DNA from: RYN-230 sp963760405
GTDB taxonomy: Bacteria; Actinomycetota; Actinomycetes; Streptosporangiales; Streptosporangiaceae
NCBI GenBank assembly: GCA_963760405.1
Contig: CAVXCV010000004.1
Span: 620,001-684,000, forward strand
DNA: 64,000 nucleotides
Reading direction: 5' to 3'
In this document: positions 25,557-34,413 of the stretch, piece after piece
How positions within the stretch are numbered: the first letter of the stretch is position 1
How the letters are laid out: the number at the start of each line of letters is the position of its first letter
The notes under the pieces: generated by a model
What the model was told of the DNA's origin: nothing
What the model saw: the letters and a program-made list of their open reading frames with translations, nothing else
Databases searched by the model: none
Program-made: the position numbers and the translations under genes

Positions 25557-26779
25557 GTGAAGAGGCTTGTTGCTTGGGCTGTCGCGCTCCCGCCGCGCAT
25601 GCAGGACCTCGCGCTCGCGCTGGCGCTGGCCGCTTACAACGCTGGCTCGCTGATCCCGGAGGCGGGGCAGCTGAGCCTGCCCGGTGTGGCGTTCGCGCTG
25701 GTCGTGCTGCAGGCATTGCCGCTGACCTGGCGGCGGCGCTGGCCGGTCGCCACATACCTGGTCATCGGCATTCCCCGCGTGCTCTACGACGATCTGGGCA
25801 TCGGGTTCGCGCCGCTGCCGCTCGCCTCCATGATTGCCTTCTACACAGTGATGGACCGCAGCTCGACGCGGGTGCGCTGGGTGGTGAGCGCCCTGACGGT
25901 GGTCGGCGTCGGCCGGGCGGCGCTGCTGCCTGGTCACACGCCCTACGACTTCTTCGTCGGGGTGCTGGAGTTCGCCGCCGCCGGCATGGCTGGCATCATC
26001 AGCCGCACCCGCCGGGCCTACCTGCAGGAGGTCGAGGCGCGAGCCGAGCACGCGGAGGCCGAGCGTGACCGGCAGGTGGCGCTGGCCGCTGCGCAGGAGC
26101 GGGCCAGGATCGCCCGGGAACTGCACGACGTGGTGGCGCATCACGTCAGCTTGATGGCGGTCCAGTCCGAGGCCGCCGCCTCCCTGCTGCCCGGCCGGCC
26201 GGCCGAGGCGGGCAAGTCCGTGCAGATCATCGGCCAGACCGCGCGCGAGGCGCTGGCCGAGCTTCGCCGGCTTCTGGGCGTCCTGCGCGGCCCGGCCGAC
26301 CCGGCCGGCGGCCGGCCGAGCACGTCGCCGTCCCCGTCGATCAGCGAGCTTGACGAAGTGCTCGTGCCGGTACGCCAAGCCGGGATTGCCGTGGATCTGC
26401 GGGTGGAGGGCAGCCCGGCCAAGCTGGCGCCCGGCGTGGACCTGACCGCCTACCGGATCGTGCAGGAGGCGCTGACCAACACCGTCAGGCACTCCGGAGC
26501 GGCCGAGGCGGCGGTGACCGTCAGCTACGAGCCTGGCTACGTCACCGTTTCGGTGACCGACACCGGTAACGGACCTGTCGCCGCGGCGGCCGGCTGGCAG
26601 GCGACGCCAGCCGCAGCCAGGCTGCGGGACGGGCCGGACAGCAGGGCGCGGCCGGCCTGGCCGGGCGGATTGGCCTGGCCGGCATCGCCGAGCGGGTCGC
26701 ATCGTGCGGCGGCAGCCTGACCGTCGGCCCTGGCCGGGCGGGCGGGTTCGCGGTCACGGCCAGGCTGCCGGCGCCATGA
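25557..26779 (+). pseudogene. DesK/NarX-type sensor histidine kinase, frameshifted at the ATPase end
   Basis: N-terminal half with about five membrane helices, short coiled coil (EVEARAEHAEAERDRQ), then the HisKA_3 phosphoacceptor ARIARELHDVVAHHVSL and an ATPase N-box DLTAYRIVQEALTNTVRHSG. After VSVTDTGNG the frame is lost; the expected end (GRIGLAGIAERVASCGGSL, then GGFAVTARLPAP) appears in another frame from about 26663 and stops at 26779, overlapping the next ATG. One or more indels between 26570 and 26663 explain this. Its response regulator is only a fragment. Confidence 0.8.
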
Positions 26780-26895
26780 CAAGCGCCAGCCTGGTCCGGG
26801 CGCTCGTCGCCGATGACCAGGAGCTGGTCCGGACCGCATTCTGCGTGATCCTCGAGGCAGCGGACGGGATCACCGTGGCGTGTCCGGCTTCCGGT
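26776..26895 (+). pseudogene. LuxR-type response regulator, N-terminal fragment
   Basis: Starts ATG 26776, overlapping the kinase stop (ATGA). It encodes LVRALVADDQELVRTAFCVILEA plus a few residues, the first beta strand and helix of a receiver domain with the acidic pair DD. Similarity ends at about 26880, before the phospho-acceptor Asp, and DUF4389 sequence follows. The receiver core and DNA-binding domain are missing. Confidence 0.65.
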
Positions 26896-27215
26896 CAGCC
26901 GCATCGGGGGCGGCCGGCCGCAGGCCAGGGTCGTGGCAGGCCGGTGCCTTCTCCGGCGGCCTGATCGGGCTGCTGGTGTTCTTCGCGGCGGTCGCGCTGC
27001 TGTTCGCGGGCCGCTACCCGCGGGGGCTGTACGACTTCATCGTGGGCATGAACCGCTGGGTGCTGCGGGTCATCGCGTACGCCGCTCTGATGACCGATAC
27101 CTACCCGCCGTTCCGTCTGGACCAGGGTGGGGCCGACGTGCCCGCACCCGCGCCCGATGACCTCGCACCAGCTGCGGCTGCCTCGGCCCCGGCTGCAGCC
27201 ACACTGGCCAGCTGA
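26880..27215 (+). pseudogene. DUF4389 membrane protein, C-terminal fragment
   Basis: From about 26945 the frame reads GGLIGLLVFFAAVALLFAGR, then YPRGLYDFIVGMNRWVLRVI and TDTYPPFRL, the conserved end of DUF4389 proteins, then an Ala/Pro-rich tail. Normal family members are roughly twice as long with an extra upstream domain. The first 20 codons are continuous with the response-regulator fragment region. Deletion fusion or misassembly is likely. Confidence 0.7.
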
Positions 27216-27254
27216 AGGACCCACCCGCAGCCAGTCAGGCACGTATGGCGTAGC

Positions 27255-30056
27255 TCATGACCGGTCGCCCCGCCAGGCAGGCGCGGCCGCGGACAGCGCC
27301 GCGCGGAGCTCCTTGCGGGAGCTGATCCCGAGCTTTCCGAACACCTTGCTCAGGTGCCACTCCACCGTGCGCGGACTGAGGAACAGCTGGGCCCCGATCT
27401 CCGGGTTCGTCTGCCCGCCGGCAGCCAGGCGCGCGACCTGCACCTCCTGCGGGGTCAGCTCGTCGAGCGTCGCGACCGTGCGCTTGCGCACTGTCTCGCC
27501 GGTGGCCAGCAGCTCGCGGCGGGCGCGCTCGGCGAACGCCTCCATGCCCATGTCCGAGAGCATCGTGTACGCGACGCGCAGCTGCTCGCGGGCGTCGACG
27601 CGACGGTGCTCGCGCCGCAGCCATTCGCCGTACAGGAGGTGGGCGCGGGCCAGCGTCGCGCGGGTTTTGATGTGCGGCAGCCGTTCGATCGCCTCCCGGT
27701 AGAGCCGCTCGGCGGCTTCTCCCTCGGCCAGCATCGCCGCCGCCCGCGCGTGGGTCCCGAGCGCCCAGTCTGTGCCGGCGGCATGCGTTATCTCAGCGAG
27801 CTGGGCGAGCGGACCGGTCGCACGCTCGGCCTGGCCGCTGCGCGCGGCGGCCTCGATCAGCTCCGCCAGCAGCAAGATCGACGGCCCCAGCCCGCGCGCG
27901 GCCTCGGCGGCCCGCTCGGCCACGGCCAGGGCGTCCTGGTAGCGGCCGAGCCCGTTATAGCGGATCGCGCTGCCCCAGTCGTTGGCGGCGAGCCAGAGCC
28001 CCTCGCCGCGTCGCAGCACGTCCTGCCGGCGCGCCTCGATGAGCGCCACTGCCTCGGCGTCCCGTCCCCGCCAGTTCGCCAGCACGATCGAGGTGCGCAG
28101 CGTCAGGTGACTGCCGGTGGCCTCGACGACGGCGTCCGACTCGGCGGCCAGCGACATTGCCACCCCGATCCTGCCTGAGAACAGCTCGGCGAGCACGCGG
28201 TCGGTGAGCGCGACAGGCAGCGCGGAGAACGCGCCGGCGCGGCGCGCGAGTTCGAGATGGCGCGCGGTGAGTTCGTCCCACGCCCCATCATCGGCTAGCG
28301 CCCGGGCGACGCGGCAGGCCAGCCACAGCCAGCGCAGCTCGTCCTCCTCGGAGAGCGGCTCGTCCCGGAACGCGCGCAGCGCGACCTTCAACGCCGGCGC
28401 CCCCGCGACGTAGCCCTCGCGGGTGAGGAGGGCGAGCCCGTCCAGCAGCAGATCGCAGGCGCGCGTGGAGGGCTCCCAGTCGGCGGCCAGAACGGCCGCG
28501 GCGACCTCGCCCGCATCGCCCCCGCGCACTAGGCGGTCGGCGGAGAGCGCGGCCGCGAACGCCTCGAGGTATGTCTCGCGGGCGAGCCTCGGATCCAGTG
28601 GCTCGAGCCGCCTGGCCGCCTCGAGCAGCAGGGGGGGAGCGTCGCGGCCGCGCGTCATCGCGAACGTGATCTGCGCGTGCAACAACTGCGCGCGGGCTCG
28701 CTCGTGCTCGTCCAGCGGCCCCGCCTGCGCCATCGCCAGCAGCCGGAGCGCCGCATCGGGCGCGCCGGCCTGATGCTTGCCCTGCGCGGCGAGGAGCGCA
28801 CGCTGCGCCCGGTGCCTCAGGTCGGGCGTCAGCTCGACGGCGCGCTCGTGAAAGGCCGCCCCCGCCGCCAGGCCGCCGCGCGCCCGCGCTCGCCCAGCCG
28901 AGCGCTCCAGCTCGGCGGCGACATCCTCGTCGAGCCCGGCTGCCGCCTGAGCGCGGTGCCAGGCGCGGCGATCCGGATCGACGTCGGCATCGGTGGCCTC
29001 GGCGAGCGCGCGGTGCACGCGCCGGCGCTCCTCCGGCGCGCCAGCGCGGTAGACCGCCGAACGCACGAGCGGATGACCGAAGCGCACCTGCGCGCCGAAA
29101 ACAACTAGTCCCACGGCGGCCGCCGACGCGGCCGCGTCCGGCCCGATGCCGAGCCCGGTGGCCGCCCGCCACACCAGCACCGGATCCCCGGCCGGCTCAG
29201 CCGCCGCGACGAGAAGCAAGAGCCGCGTCAACGGCGGGAGCGGCGCCAGCCGCTCCCGGAAGCTCTGCTCGATCCGCCCCGGCACCGCCGGGCCGCCGGA
29301 CAGCCCGAACCCGCCCGCGAGCTCGGCGGGCGTCCGGCCACGTGGCAGCTCAAGCAGCGCCAGCGGGTTGCCGCGCGTCTCGGCCACGATCCGATCACGC
29401 ACCCGCTCATCGAGCGGACCGGCGAGCACCGTCCCGAGCAGCTCCCGCGCATCACCGTCGTCCAGCCCGCCCACGGCGAGCTCCGGCAGGCCCTCAAGAT
29501 GCCGTTCGCCGCCCGGCTCGCGCACCGCGAAGGCCAGCCCGACCGACTCCGCACCGAGACGGCGCGCGACGAAGGCCAGCGCCTGCGCGGAAGCCGCGTC
29601 GAGCCACTGGGCGTCGTCCACGATGCAGACGAGCGGTCGCTTTTCCGCAATGTCCGACAGCAGACTCAGCACCGCCAGGCCGACGAGGAACCGATCCGGC
29701 GCGTCGCCGTCGCGCAAACCGAACGCAGTGCCAAGCGCGGCGCACTGCGGGCCGGGAAGGCGCTCCAGGCGATCCAGGAATGGTGCGCACAGCTGCTGCA
29801 ACCCCGCGTACGCGAGCTCCATCTCCGACTCGACGCCGACCGCCCGGGCAATGCCGCACCCGGACGCATGCTGCACCAGATACTCCAGCAACGCGCTCTT
29901 GCCGACCCCGGCCTCGCCGCGCAGCACCAGCGCCCGGCTCGGACCCGCGCGCACACTCGCTACCAGCTGATCCAGCGCCGCGCACTCGCTGCGCCGGCTA
30001 AGCAGCCGCCGCGCTGAAACAGGAGCCGACATTGCCACCAACCGAGCCTCATCCAT
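27255..30056 (-). CDS. Large LuxR-family ATP-binding regulator (LAL/MalT-like)
   Basis: About 933 aa. Walker A GEAGVGKSALLEY and Walker B PLVCIVDDAQWLD in an N-terminal STAND-type ATPase, a long TPR-like helical middle, and a C-terminal LuxR helix-turn-helix LTPQEVQVARLAAGGQTNPE followed by LSPRTVEWHLSKVFGKLGIS. ATG 30056 or 30032 could start it; both lack a strong ribosome-binding site. Its codon style (many GCG, CGC, GCGAGC runs) differs from neighbours that favour CCGG/GGCC, suggesting transfer from another high-GC lineage. It may control the divergent DUF4331 gene. Confidence 0.9.
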   Translation of the reverse strand: MDEARLVAMSAPVSARRLLSRRSECAALDQLVASVRAGPSRALVLRGEAGVGKSALLEYLVQHASGCGIARAVGVESEMELAYAGLQQLCAPFLDRLERLPGPQCAALGTAFGLRDGDAPDRFLVGLAVLSLLSDIAEKRPLVCIVDDAQWLDAASAQALAFVARRLGAESVGLAFAVREPGGERHLEGLPELAVGGLDDGDARELLGTVLAGPLDERVRDRIVAETRGNPLALLELPRGRTPAELAGGFGLSGGPAVPGRIEQSFRERLAPLPPLTRLLLLVAAAEPAGDPVLVWRAATGLGIGPDAAASAAAVGLVVFGAQVRFGHPLVRSAVYRAGAPEERRRVHRALAEATDADVDPDRRAWHRAQAAAGLDEDVAAELERSAGRARARGGLAAGAAFHERAVELTPDLRHRAQRALLAAQGKHQAGAPDAALRLLAMAQAGPLDEHERARAQLLHAQITFAMTRGRDAPPLLLEAARRLEPLDPRLARETYLEAFAAALSADRLVRGGDAGEVAAAVLAADWEPSTRACDLLLDGLALLTREGYVAGAPALKVALRAFRDEPLSEEDELRWLWLACRVARALADDGAWDELTARHLELARRAGAFSALPVALTDRVLAELFSGRIGVAMSLAAESDAVVEATGSHLTLRTSIVLANWRGRDAEAVALIEARRQDVLRRGEGLWLAANDWGSAIRYNGLGRYQDALAVAERAAEAARGLGPSILLLAELIEAAARSGQAERATGPLAQLAEITHAAGTDWALGTHARAAAMLAEGEAAERLYREAIERLPHIKTRATLARAHLLYGEWLRREHRRVDAREQLRVAYTMLSDMGMEAFAERARRELLATGETVRKRTVATLDELTPQEVQVARLAAGGQTNPEIGAQLFLSPRTVEWHLSKVFGKLGISSRKELRAALSAAAPAWRGDRS

Positions 30057-30251
30057 GAGCCTAGGAACGGCGCCCCACGTTGGCAACCTCGGCGCCGTGG
30101 ACCCGTGACCCCCCGGATCGGGCACCCCGGGGGTCTGCACCAGGGACCTTACCGGGCGCGACGGGCAGGCGCGGAGATCACCCTTGATGGCAGAAGCAGC
30201 CCGGGTGCGCAGGCCACGCGGAGCGTCCCGCAACAAGAGATAGGAGCCACC
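30057..30251. other. Divergent intergenic region LAL / DUF4331
   Basis: About 195 bp between divergent starts. It must hold both promoters, but I see no consensus boxes or clear palindrome. Confidence 0.35.
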
Positions 30252-31235
30252 ATGTCTAACCATTTCAGCGCCGACAATCTCAGGTTTCCCGGTGACGACA
30301 CGCGGCTGGACCTCACCGACGTCTTCGCATTCAGGTCAACAGAGGACCCGGGCAAGACAGTGCTGATCATCGACTCGAACCCGACAGTCAGGCCCCCCAT
30401 CGAGTTGCCCCCGACGGTCATCACCAGCCGGGATTTCCACCCCGGCGCGGTCTACCGGATCAACATCGACACAGACGGCGACGCGCAGGCCGACGTCGCC
30501 TTCACGTTCACCTTCTCCGAGCCGGAGAACGGCGCGCAAACCGGGACCGCCTACTACGCCACCGGCGACCAGGCCCGCGAGCCAGGGCCAGCCGGCCAGG
30601 TGCTCACCTCGTCCCTCCCGGTCAGCTTCGACGCGATGGCGCAGCCCGTCCGGGCCGGCCGGATCCGGCTGTTCGCCGGGGCGCGCAGCGAACCGTTCTT
30701 CGCCGATGTCGAGGGCGCCCTGCACGGCTTCCAGTGGACCGGGCACGACGACTTCGCCAGCAACAACGTCCTGTCGATCGCGCTGGAGGTCCCCGACGAC
30801 ATGATCGGCGCCGGCCCGGCAATCGGGATCTGGGCCTCGATCAGCCTGCGCCGGGCCGGCACGCTCGAGCAGATGGACCGCGGCGGGAACCCGACCATCA
30901 ACCCGTTCATCAACCCCGACGGCGAGAAGGACCTCTACAACTCCCGGCAGCCAGCCGACGACGTGGCCAACTACCTGGGCCCATGGTCCAAGATCCTGGA
31001 AAACAGCGGCTACCCGCCCGAGGAGGCCAGGCAGGCAGCCCTCACGGTGCTGCCCGACATCCTCCGCTACGACCGCACCAAGCCCGCCCACTACCCCAAC
31101 GGCCGCGTCCCCACCGACGACGTCTACAGCATGCGCTTCGCCTGGCTGAGCCACGGCAAGGTCCCGCCGACCGGCCTCAAGCCGCACGACGACCTGCTGA
31201 ACGCGTTCCCCTACCTCGGCCTCCCTAACCCCTAG
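30252..31235 (+). CDS. DUF4331 domain protein
   Basis: 327 aa from ATG 30252 after AGGAG. Features of DUF4331 are LDLTDVFAFRSTEDPGKTVL near the start, YRINIDTDGDAQADVAFTF, GRIRLFAGARSEPFFAD and the FNPF-like NPTINPFINPDGEKDLYN. No signal peptide, so cytoplasmic, although many relatives are exported. Function unknown. Followed after 88 bp by a muconolactone-isomerase-like gene on the same strand. Confidence 0.9.
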   Translation: MSNHFSADNLRFPGDDTRLDLTDVFAFRSTEDPGKTVLIIDSNPTVRPPIELPPTVITSRDFHPGAVYRINIDTDGDAQADVAFTFTFSEPENGAQTGTAYYATGDQAREPGPAGQVLTSSLPVSFDAMAQPVRAGRIRLFAGARSEPFFADVEGALHGFQWTGHDDFASNNVLSIALEVPDDMIGAGPAIGIWASISLRRAGTLEQMDRGGNPTINPFINPDGEKDLYNSRQPADDVANYLGPWSKILENSGYPPEEARQAALTVLPDILRYDRTKPAHYPNGRVPTDDVYSMRFAWLSHGKVPPTGLKPHDDLLNAFPYLGLPNP

Positions 31236-31323
31236 CCGCCAGGGCCGATCTCTCCTCCACGCCGCAACGGGAGGTGAAACAGAAACACGCACAGCACTGC
31301 TGCCGACTCAGGAGGCGCTCACC

Positions 31324-31920
31324 ATGGAATACCTCGTCGTGATGACCACCCGCGTTCCGGACGGAACCTCAGCGGAAGCCATCGACGACATCCGCACCCG
31401 CGAGGACGCACGCTCGCGTGAACTCGCGGCCCAAGGCCACCTGCTTCGCTTGTGGCGGCCGCCGCTACAGCCAGGCGAATGGCAGAGCCTCGGATTGTTC
31501 GCTGCCGACGATGGCGATGAGCTCGAGAGAGTCCTCGCCTCGATGCCGCTGCGCGTCTGGCGTGCTGATGAGGTCACCCCGCTCTCCCGGCACCCGAACG
31601 ACCCGGCACTGGAGGCCAGTCCGGGAGCCACGGAATTTCTGACCACCTTCACCGTTACCATCCCGGAGGGCATGCCCGCCCAGACGGTGGAGGACACCAG
31701 GGCGCGCGAGGCAGAACGCGTGTACGAGCTGGTCGGCCAGGGACACCTGGTGCGGCTGTGGGCGCTGCCCGGCGAGGGGCGCTCGCTGGGCCTCTGGCGA
31801 GCCCAGGACGCGGCCGAGATGCAGGCGATCCTGAAATCGCTCCCGCTGGATGCCTGGATGGCCGTGCAGACCAGGCCGCTCACCCGGCACCCCAGCGACC
31901 CGGCGACAGCCAAGACCTGA
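31324..31920 (+). CDS. Muconolactone-isomerase-like protein, internally duplicated
   Basis: 198 aa, AGGAGG ribosome-binding site. Two copies of a ~95-residue ferredoxin-like domain: EYLVVMTTRVPDG...GHLLRLWRPP...SLGLF and EFLTTFTVTIPEG...GHLVRLWALPG...SLGLW, each ending in a PL-(S/T)-RHP motif. True muconolactone isomerase is a single ~95-aa domain that forms decamers; here two are fused. No other aromatic ring-cleavage genes are nearby, so a catabolic role is doubtful. May form an operon with DUF4331. Confidence 0.85.
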   Translation: MEYLVVMTTRVPDGTSAEAIDDIRTREDARSRELAAQGHLLRLWRPPLQPGEWQSLGLFAADDGDELERVLASMPLRVWRADEVTPLSRHPNDPALEASPGATEFLTTFTVTIPEGMPAQTVEDTRAREAERVYELVGQGHLVRLWALPGEGRSLGLWRAQDAAEMQAILKSLPLDAWMAVQTRPLTRHPSDPATAKT

Positions 31921-31990
31921 CCGACGCCATGACCGGAGCCGGCCAGCGGGTCGCCATATCAGCGGCAGCGCCGCTCATGCGTCCTGGGCG

Positions 31991-32589
31991 CTACCGGCCC
32001 AGCTTCAGGTCTGAGCCGTCGGCGGCGATCCATTTATGACTGGCCGGCCGGGTCCACTGGTCCATGGCGGCCAGCAACTCCGCCGGATCCGACCGGGCGA
32101 TCACCAGATCCCGGTGCTCCGGCCGCATGAACCGCTCCGCGGTCACGTGGTCGAAGAAGCTGAGCAGGTGGTCGTAGAACCCGAGCAGGTTCAGCAGCCC
32201 GGTGGGCTTGGCGTGCAGGCCGAGCTGGGTCCAGGTGGTCACCTCGGCGAACTCCTCCAGGGTGCCCAGCCCGCCGGGCAGCGCGATGAAGCCGTCGGCC
32301 AGATCGGCCATCAGCGCCTTGCGCTCGTGCATGGAGGCCACGACCCGCAGGTCGGTCAGCCCCTGATGAGCGACCTCAGCGGCGACCAGATGCCCGGGGA
32401 TCACCCCGATCACCTCGCCGCCCGCAGCCAGCGCGGCGTCCGCGAGCGCCCCCATGGTGCCGACGTGGGCCCCGCCGTACACCGTCCGGAGGCCACGGCG
32501 GGCCAGGTCACGGCCCAGGCTGGCGGCGCCCGCCAGGTACTCGGGGGCCGTCCGGGATTGGACCCGCAGAACACGCAGACGGAACGCAT
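31991..32589 (-). pseudogene. LOG-family nucleotide phosphoribohydrolase, one-base frameshift
   Basis: Lysine-decarboxylase-like LOG protein that releases free bases such as cytokinins from nucleoside 5'-monophosphates. Start MRSVCVFCGSNPG at 32589; the rest (EYLAGAASLGRDLARRGLRT, then VYGGAHVGTMGALAD, PGGLGTLEE) is intact in a second frame. The break falls in a run of five G at 32543-32547 (C on the coding strand); one more C restores the frame. The catalytic PGGxGTxxE motif is present. Probably a functional gene with a base-calling error. Confidence 0.85.
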
Positions 32590-32638
32590 GGCCCCAGTTT
32601 GGCCGGCTGGCTGCGGCAGGCCAGGATGGAGTCCGGGG

Positions 32639-33487
32639 TCAGGCGTCGAGCCCCAGCGTGAACGTGGGCTTGGGCGTGCTGGCCGGAAGCCGGTGCTCAT
32701 CGCTCAGCCGCCGGATCGCCGTGCCGGTGGCCAGGAACTCCGTCGCGTGCTCACCCCACACATGGTTGGCGACCGCGACGTTCACCCCGACGATCCCGGA
32801 CGCCCGGGCCTCGGACGCCTCGGACTGCATCCGGACCAGGGCGAGTTCCCTGGCCTCGTACACGCCCTGGGTGAACTGGATCATCTCCTGATTGCGCCCG
32901 GTCTGCCGCAGGCTCTGCATCACCGACTGGTGCGCGATGTGATAGACGCACGTGCCCAGTACGAAGGCGACCGGCACCGCGCCGCCGGCCAGCAGCCGGA
33001 AGAAGTCCTGGGCGGACAGGTCCGAGGTGAACGCCCGGCCATCCGGAGCCCGGTGCGCACCCTCGGCGGACAGCGATTTCACCGCGGTCCCAGTGGCCAC
33101 GAACTCCAGCACCTCCTGGCCCCAGGCATACATCTGCATGCGCAGCTGGACCCCGACGATGCCGTCGGCGCTGAGATGGTCGGCTTCCGCGCGCATCCGG
33201 GCCATGGCCAGTTCCCGGGCGTTGTACATGGCCTGGGTCAGCGTCTGCAGCTCGGCATTCTGCGACCAGCGGCCGACCTGCAGGCCGACGTGGTAGATGG
33301 ACGAGCCGACCACGAACCCCAGCGGCTCGAAGCCGGCCTCGCCGAGCAGGACGTATTCCGACACCGACAGGTCGGACGTGAACACCGCGCCCGGGGCAGC
33401 GCCAGCGGTGTGCGCCAGGCGGGAATCGGCGGCCTGCGGCTCCCAGGTCGCCGACGGGTCCGTTGATCCGCTCCCGAACAGGGGCAT
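32639..33487 (-). CDS. Duplicated YbjQ-like (heavy-metal-binding domain) protein
   Basis: 282 aa with two YbjQ/DUF74-like domains, residues ~35-140 and ~150-265. Each begins FTSDLS, contains PLGFVVGSSIYH or PVAFVLGTCVYH, a helix ARELAMARM/ARELALVRM and DGIVGVQLRM or SGIVGVNVAV, and ends E(F)(V/L)ATGTA. Strong AAGGAGGT ribosome-binding site. Function unknown despite the family's metal-binding name; no cysteines suited to metal are obvious. Fused two-domain forms suggest a stable pseudo-oligomer. Confidence 0.82.
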   Translation of the reverse strand: MPLFGSGSTDPSATWEPQAADSRLAHTAGAAPGAVFTSDLSVSEYVLLGEAGFEPLGFVVGSSIYHVGLQVGRWSQNAELQTLTQAMYNARELAMARMRAEADHLSADGIVGVQLRMQMYAWGQEVLEFVATGTAVKSLSAEGAHRAPDGRAFTSDLSAQDFFRLLAGGAVPVAFVLGTCVYHIAHQSVMQSLRQTGRNQEMIQFTQGVYEARELALVRMQSEASEARASGIVGVNVAVANHVWGEHATEFLATGTAIRRLSDEHRLPASTPKPTFTLGLDA

Positions 33488-33618
33488 CCTTACCTCCTTG
33501 GGTGGGCACCGCCCAGCAGCGGCGCCGTGCGGAGTTCAGGCTATCGGCGGATCTCCGGGCCGGGGTGAGCGACGCGAGTGCCGGCCGGGCGGCGGGCCAC
33601 TGATCTAATGACACCTTG

Positions 33619-34413
33619 ATGACACTGATCTGCGTGCTGGGGGACGCGCACCTTGACGTTGTCGCCCGCCCGGCCGGGCCAGTGGCCAGGGAAACCGACA
33701 CGCCCTCCCGCAACTGGGTGGGCGTGGGTGGCCAGGGAGCCAACGTCGCGGCCTGGGTGTGCGCGCTCGGCGGCCGGGCGCGGCTGATCGCCTCCCGCGG
33801 CAACGACCTCGCCGCCAGCCTGGTGGCCGGGGAGCTCGGCCGCCGTGGGGTAGAGGTCGCCGGGCCGGTGCTCGACGGGCCGACCGGCGTCATCGTGTCG
33901 CTGTCCGAGCACGGCACGTCCCGGTCGATGCTCACCGACCGGGGCGTGGGTCCGTTGCTGACAAGAGAAGCACTGGCCGACGTGTGGCTCGCCGATGCGG
34001 ATCTGCTCCATCTCCCGGCCTACAGCCTGGTCAGCGAGCCGATCGGCGGTGCGGCGCGGGCGGCGGCGGCCCGGGTGCCGCGGCTGAGCATCGACCTGTC
34101 CTCCACCGCCGTGCTGCGGGATTACGGGGTCGGCCGGTTCCGGGCGCTGCTGGGCGAACTGCGGCCGCAGGTGGTGTTCGGCACCGAGGATGAGGCGGAC
34201 CTGGTCGGCGAGGTGCCCGGGGCCGACCTGGTGGTGAAGCTGGGCGCGCGGGGCGTGCGCGCCAGCGGCGTGGTGCATCCGGCTGCGCCGGCCCGCGCCG
34301 TGGACCCGACCGGAGCGGGCGACGCCTTCGCGGCCGGCTACCTGCTCGGCGGGGTGAGCCTCGGCCTGGCCGCGGCGGCCCGGGCCGTGGCGACGATGGG
34401 AGCGATGCCCTGA
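33619..34413 (+). CDS. PfkB-family sugar kinase, probable pseudouridine kinase
   Basis: 264 aa. PfkB signature GVGGQGANVAAWV near the N-terminus and DPTGAGDAFAAGYLLGG at the C-terminus with the catalytic Asp. The stop overlaps the start of psuG (TGATG), so the pair most likely degrades pseudouridine: the kinase makes pseudouridine 5'-phosphate and PsuG splits it. Substrate is inferred from this coupling. Start ATG 33619; a TTG just before it is in frame. Confidence 0.85.
   Translation: MTLICVLGDAHLDVVARPAGPVARETDTPSRNWVGVGGQGANVAAWVCALGGRARLIASRGNDLAASLVAGELGRRGVEVAGPVLDGPTGVIVSLSEHGTSRSMLTDRGVGPLLTREALADVWLADADLLHLPAYSLVSEPIGGAARAAAARVPRLSIDLSSTAVLRDYGVGRFRALLGELRPQVVFGTEDEADLVGEVPGADLVVKLGARGVRASGVVHPAAPARAVDPTGAGDAFAAGYLLGGVSLGLAAAARAVATMGAMP

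Noticed and set aside
27255..30263. Longer N-terminus for the LAL regulator from 30263
   Set aside because: The extra 69 residues overlap the DUF4331 start antisense and have no family similarity; homologues begin near the LSRRSECAALDQLV segment.
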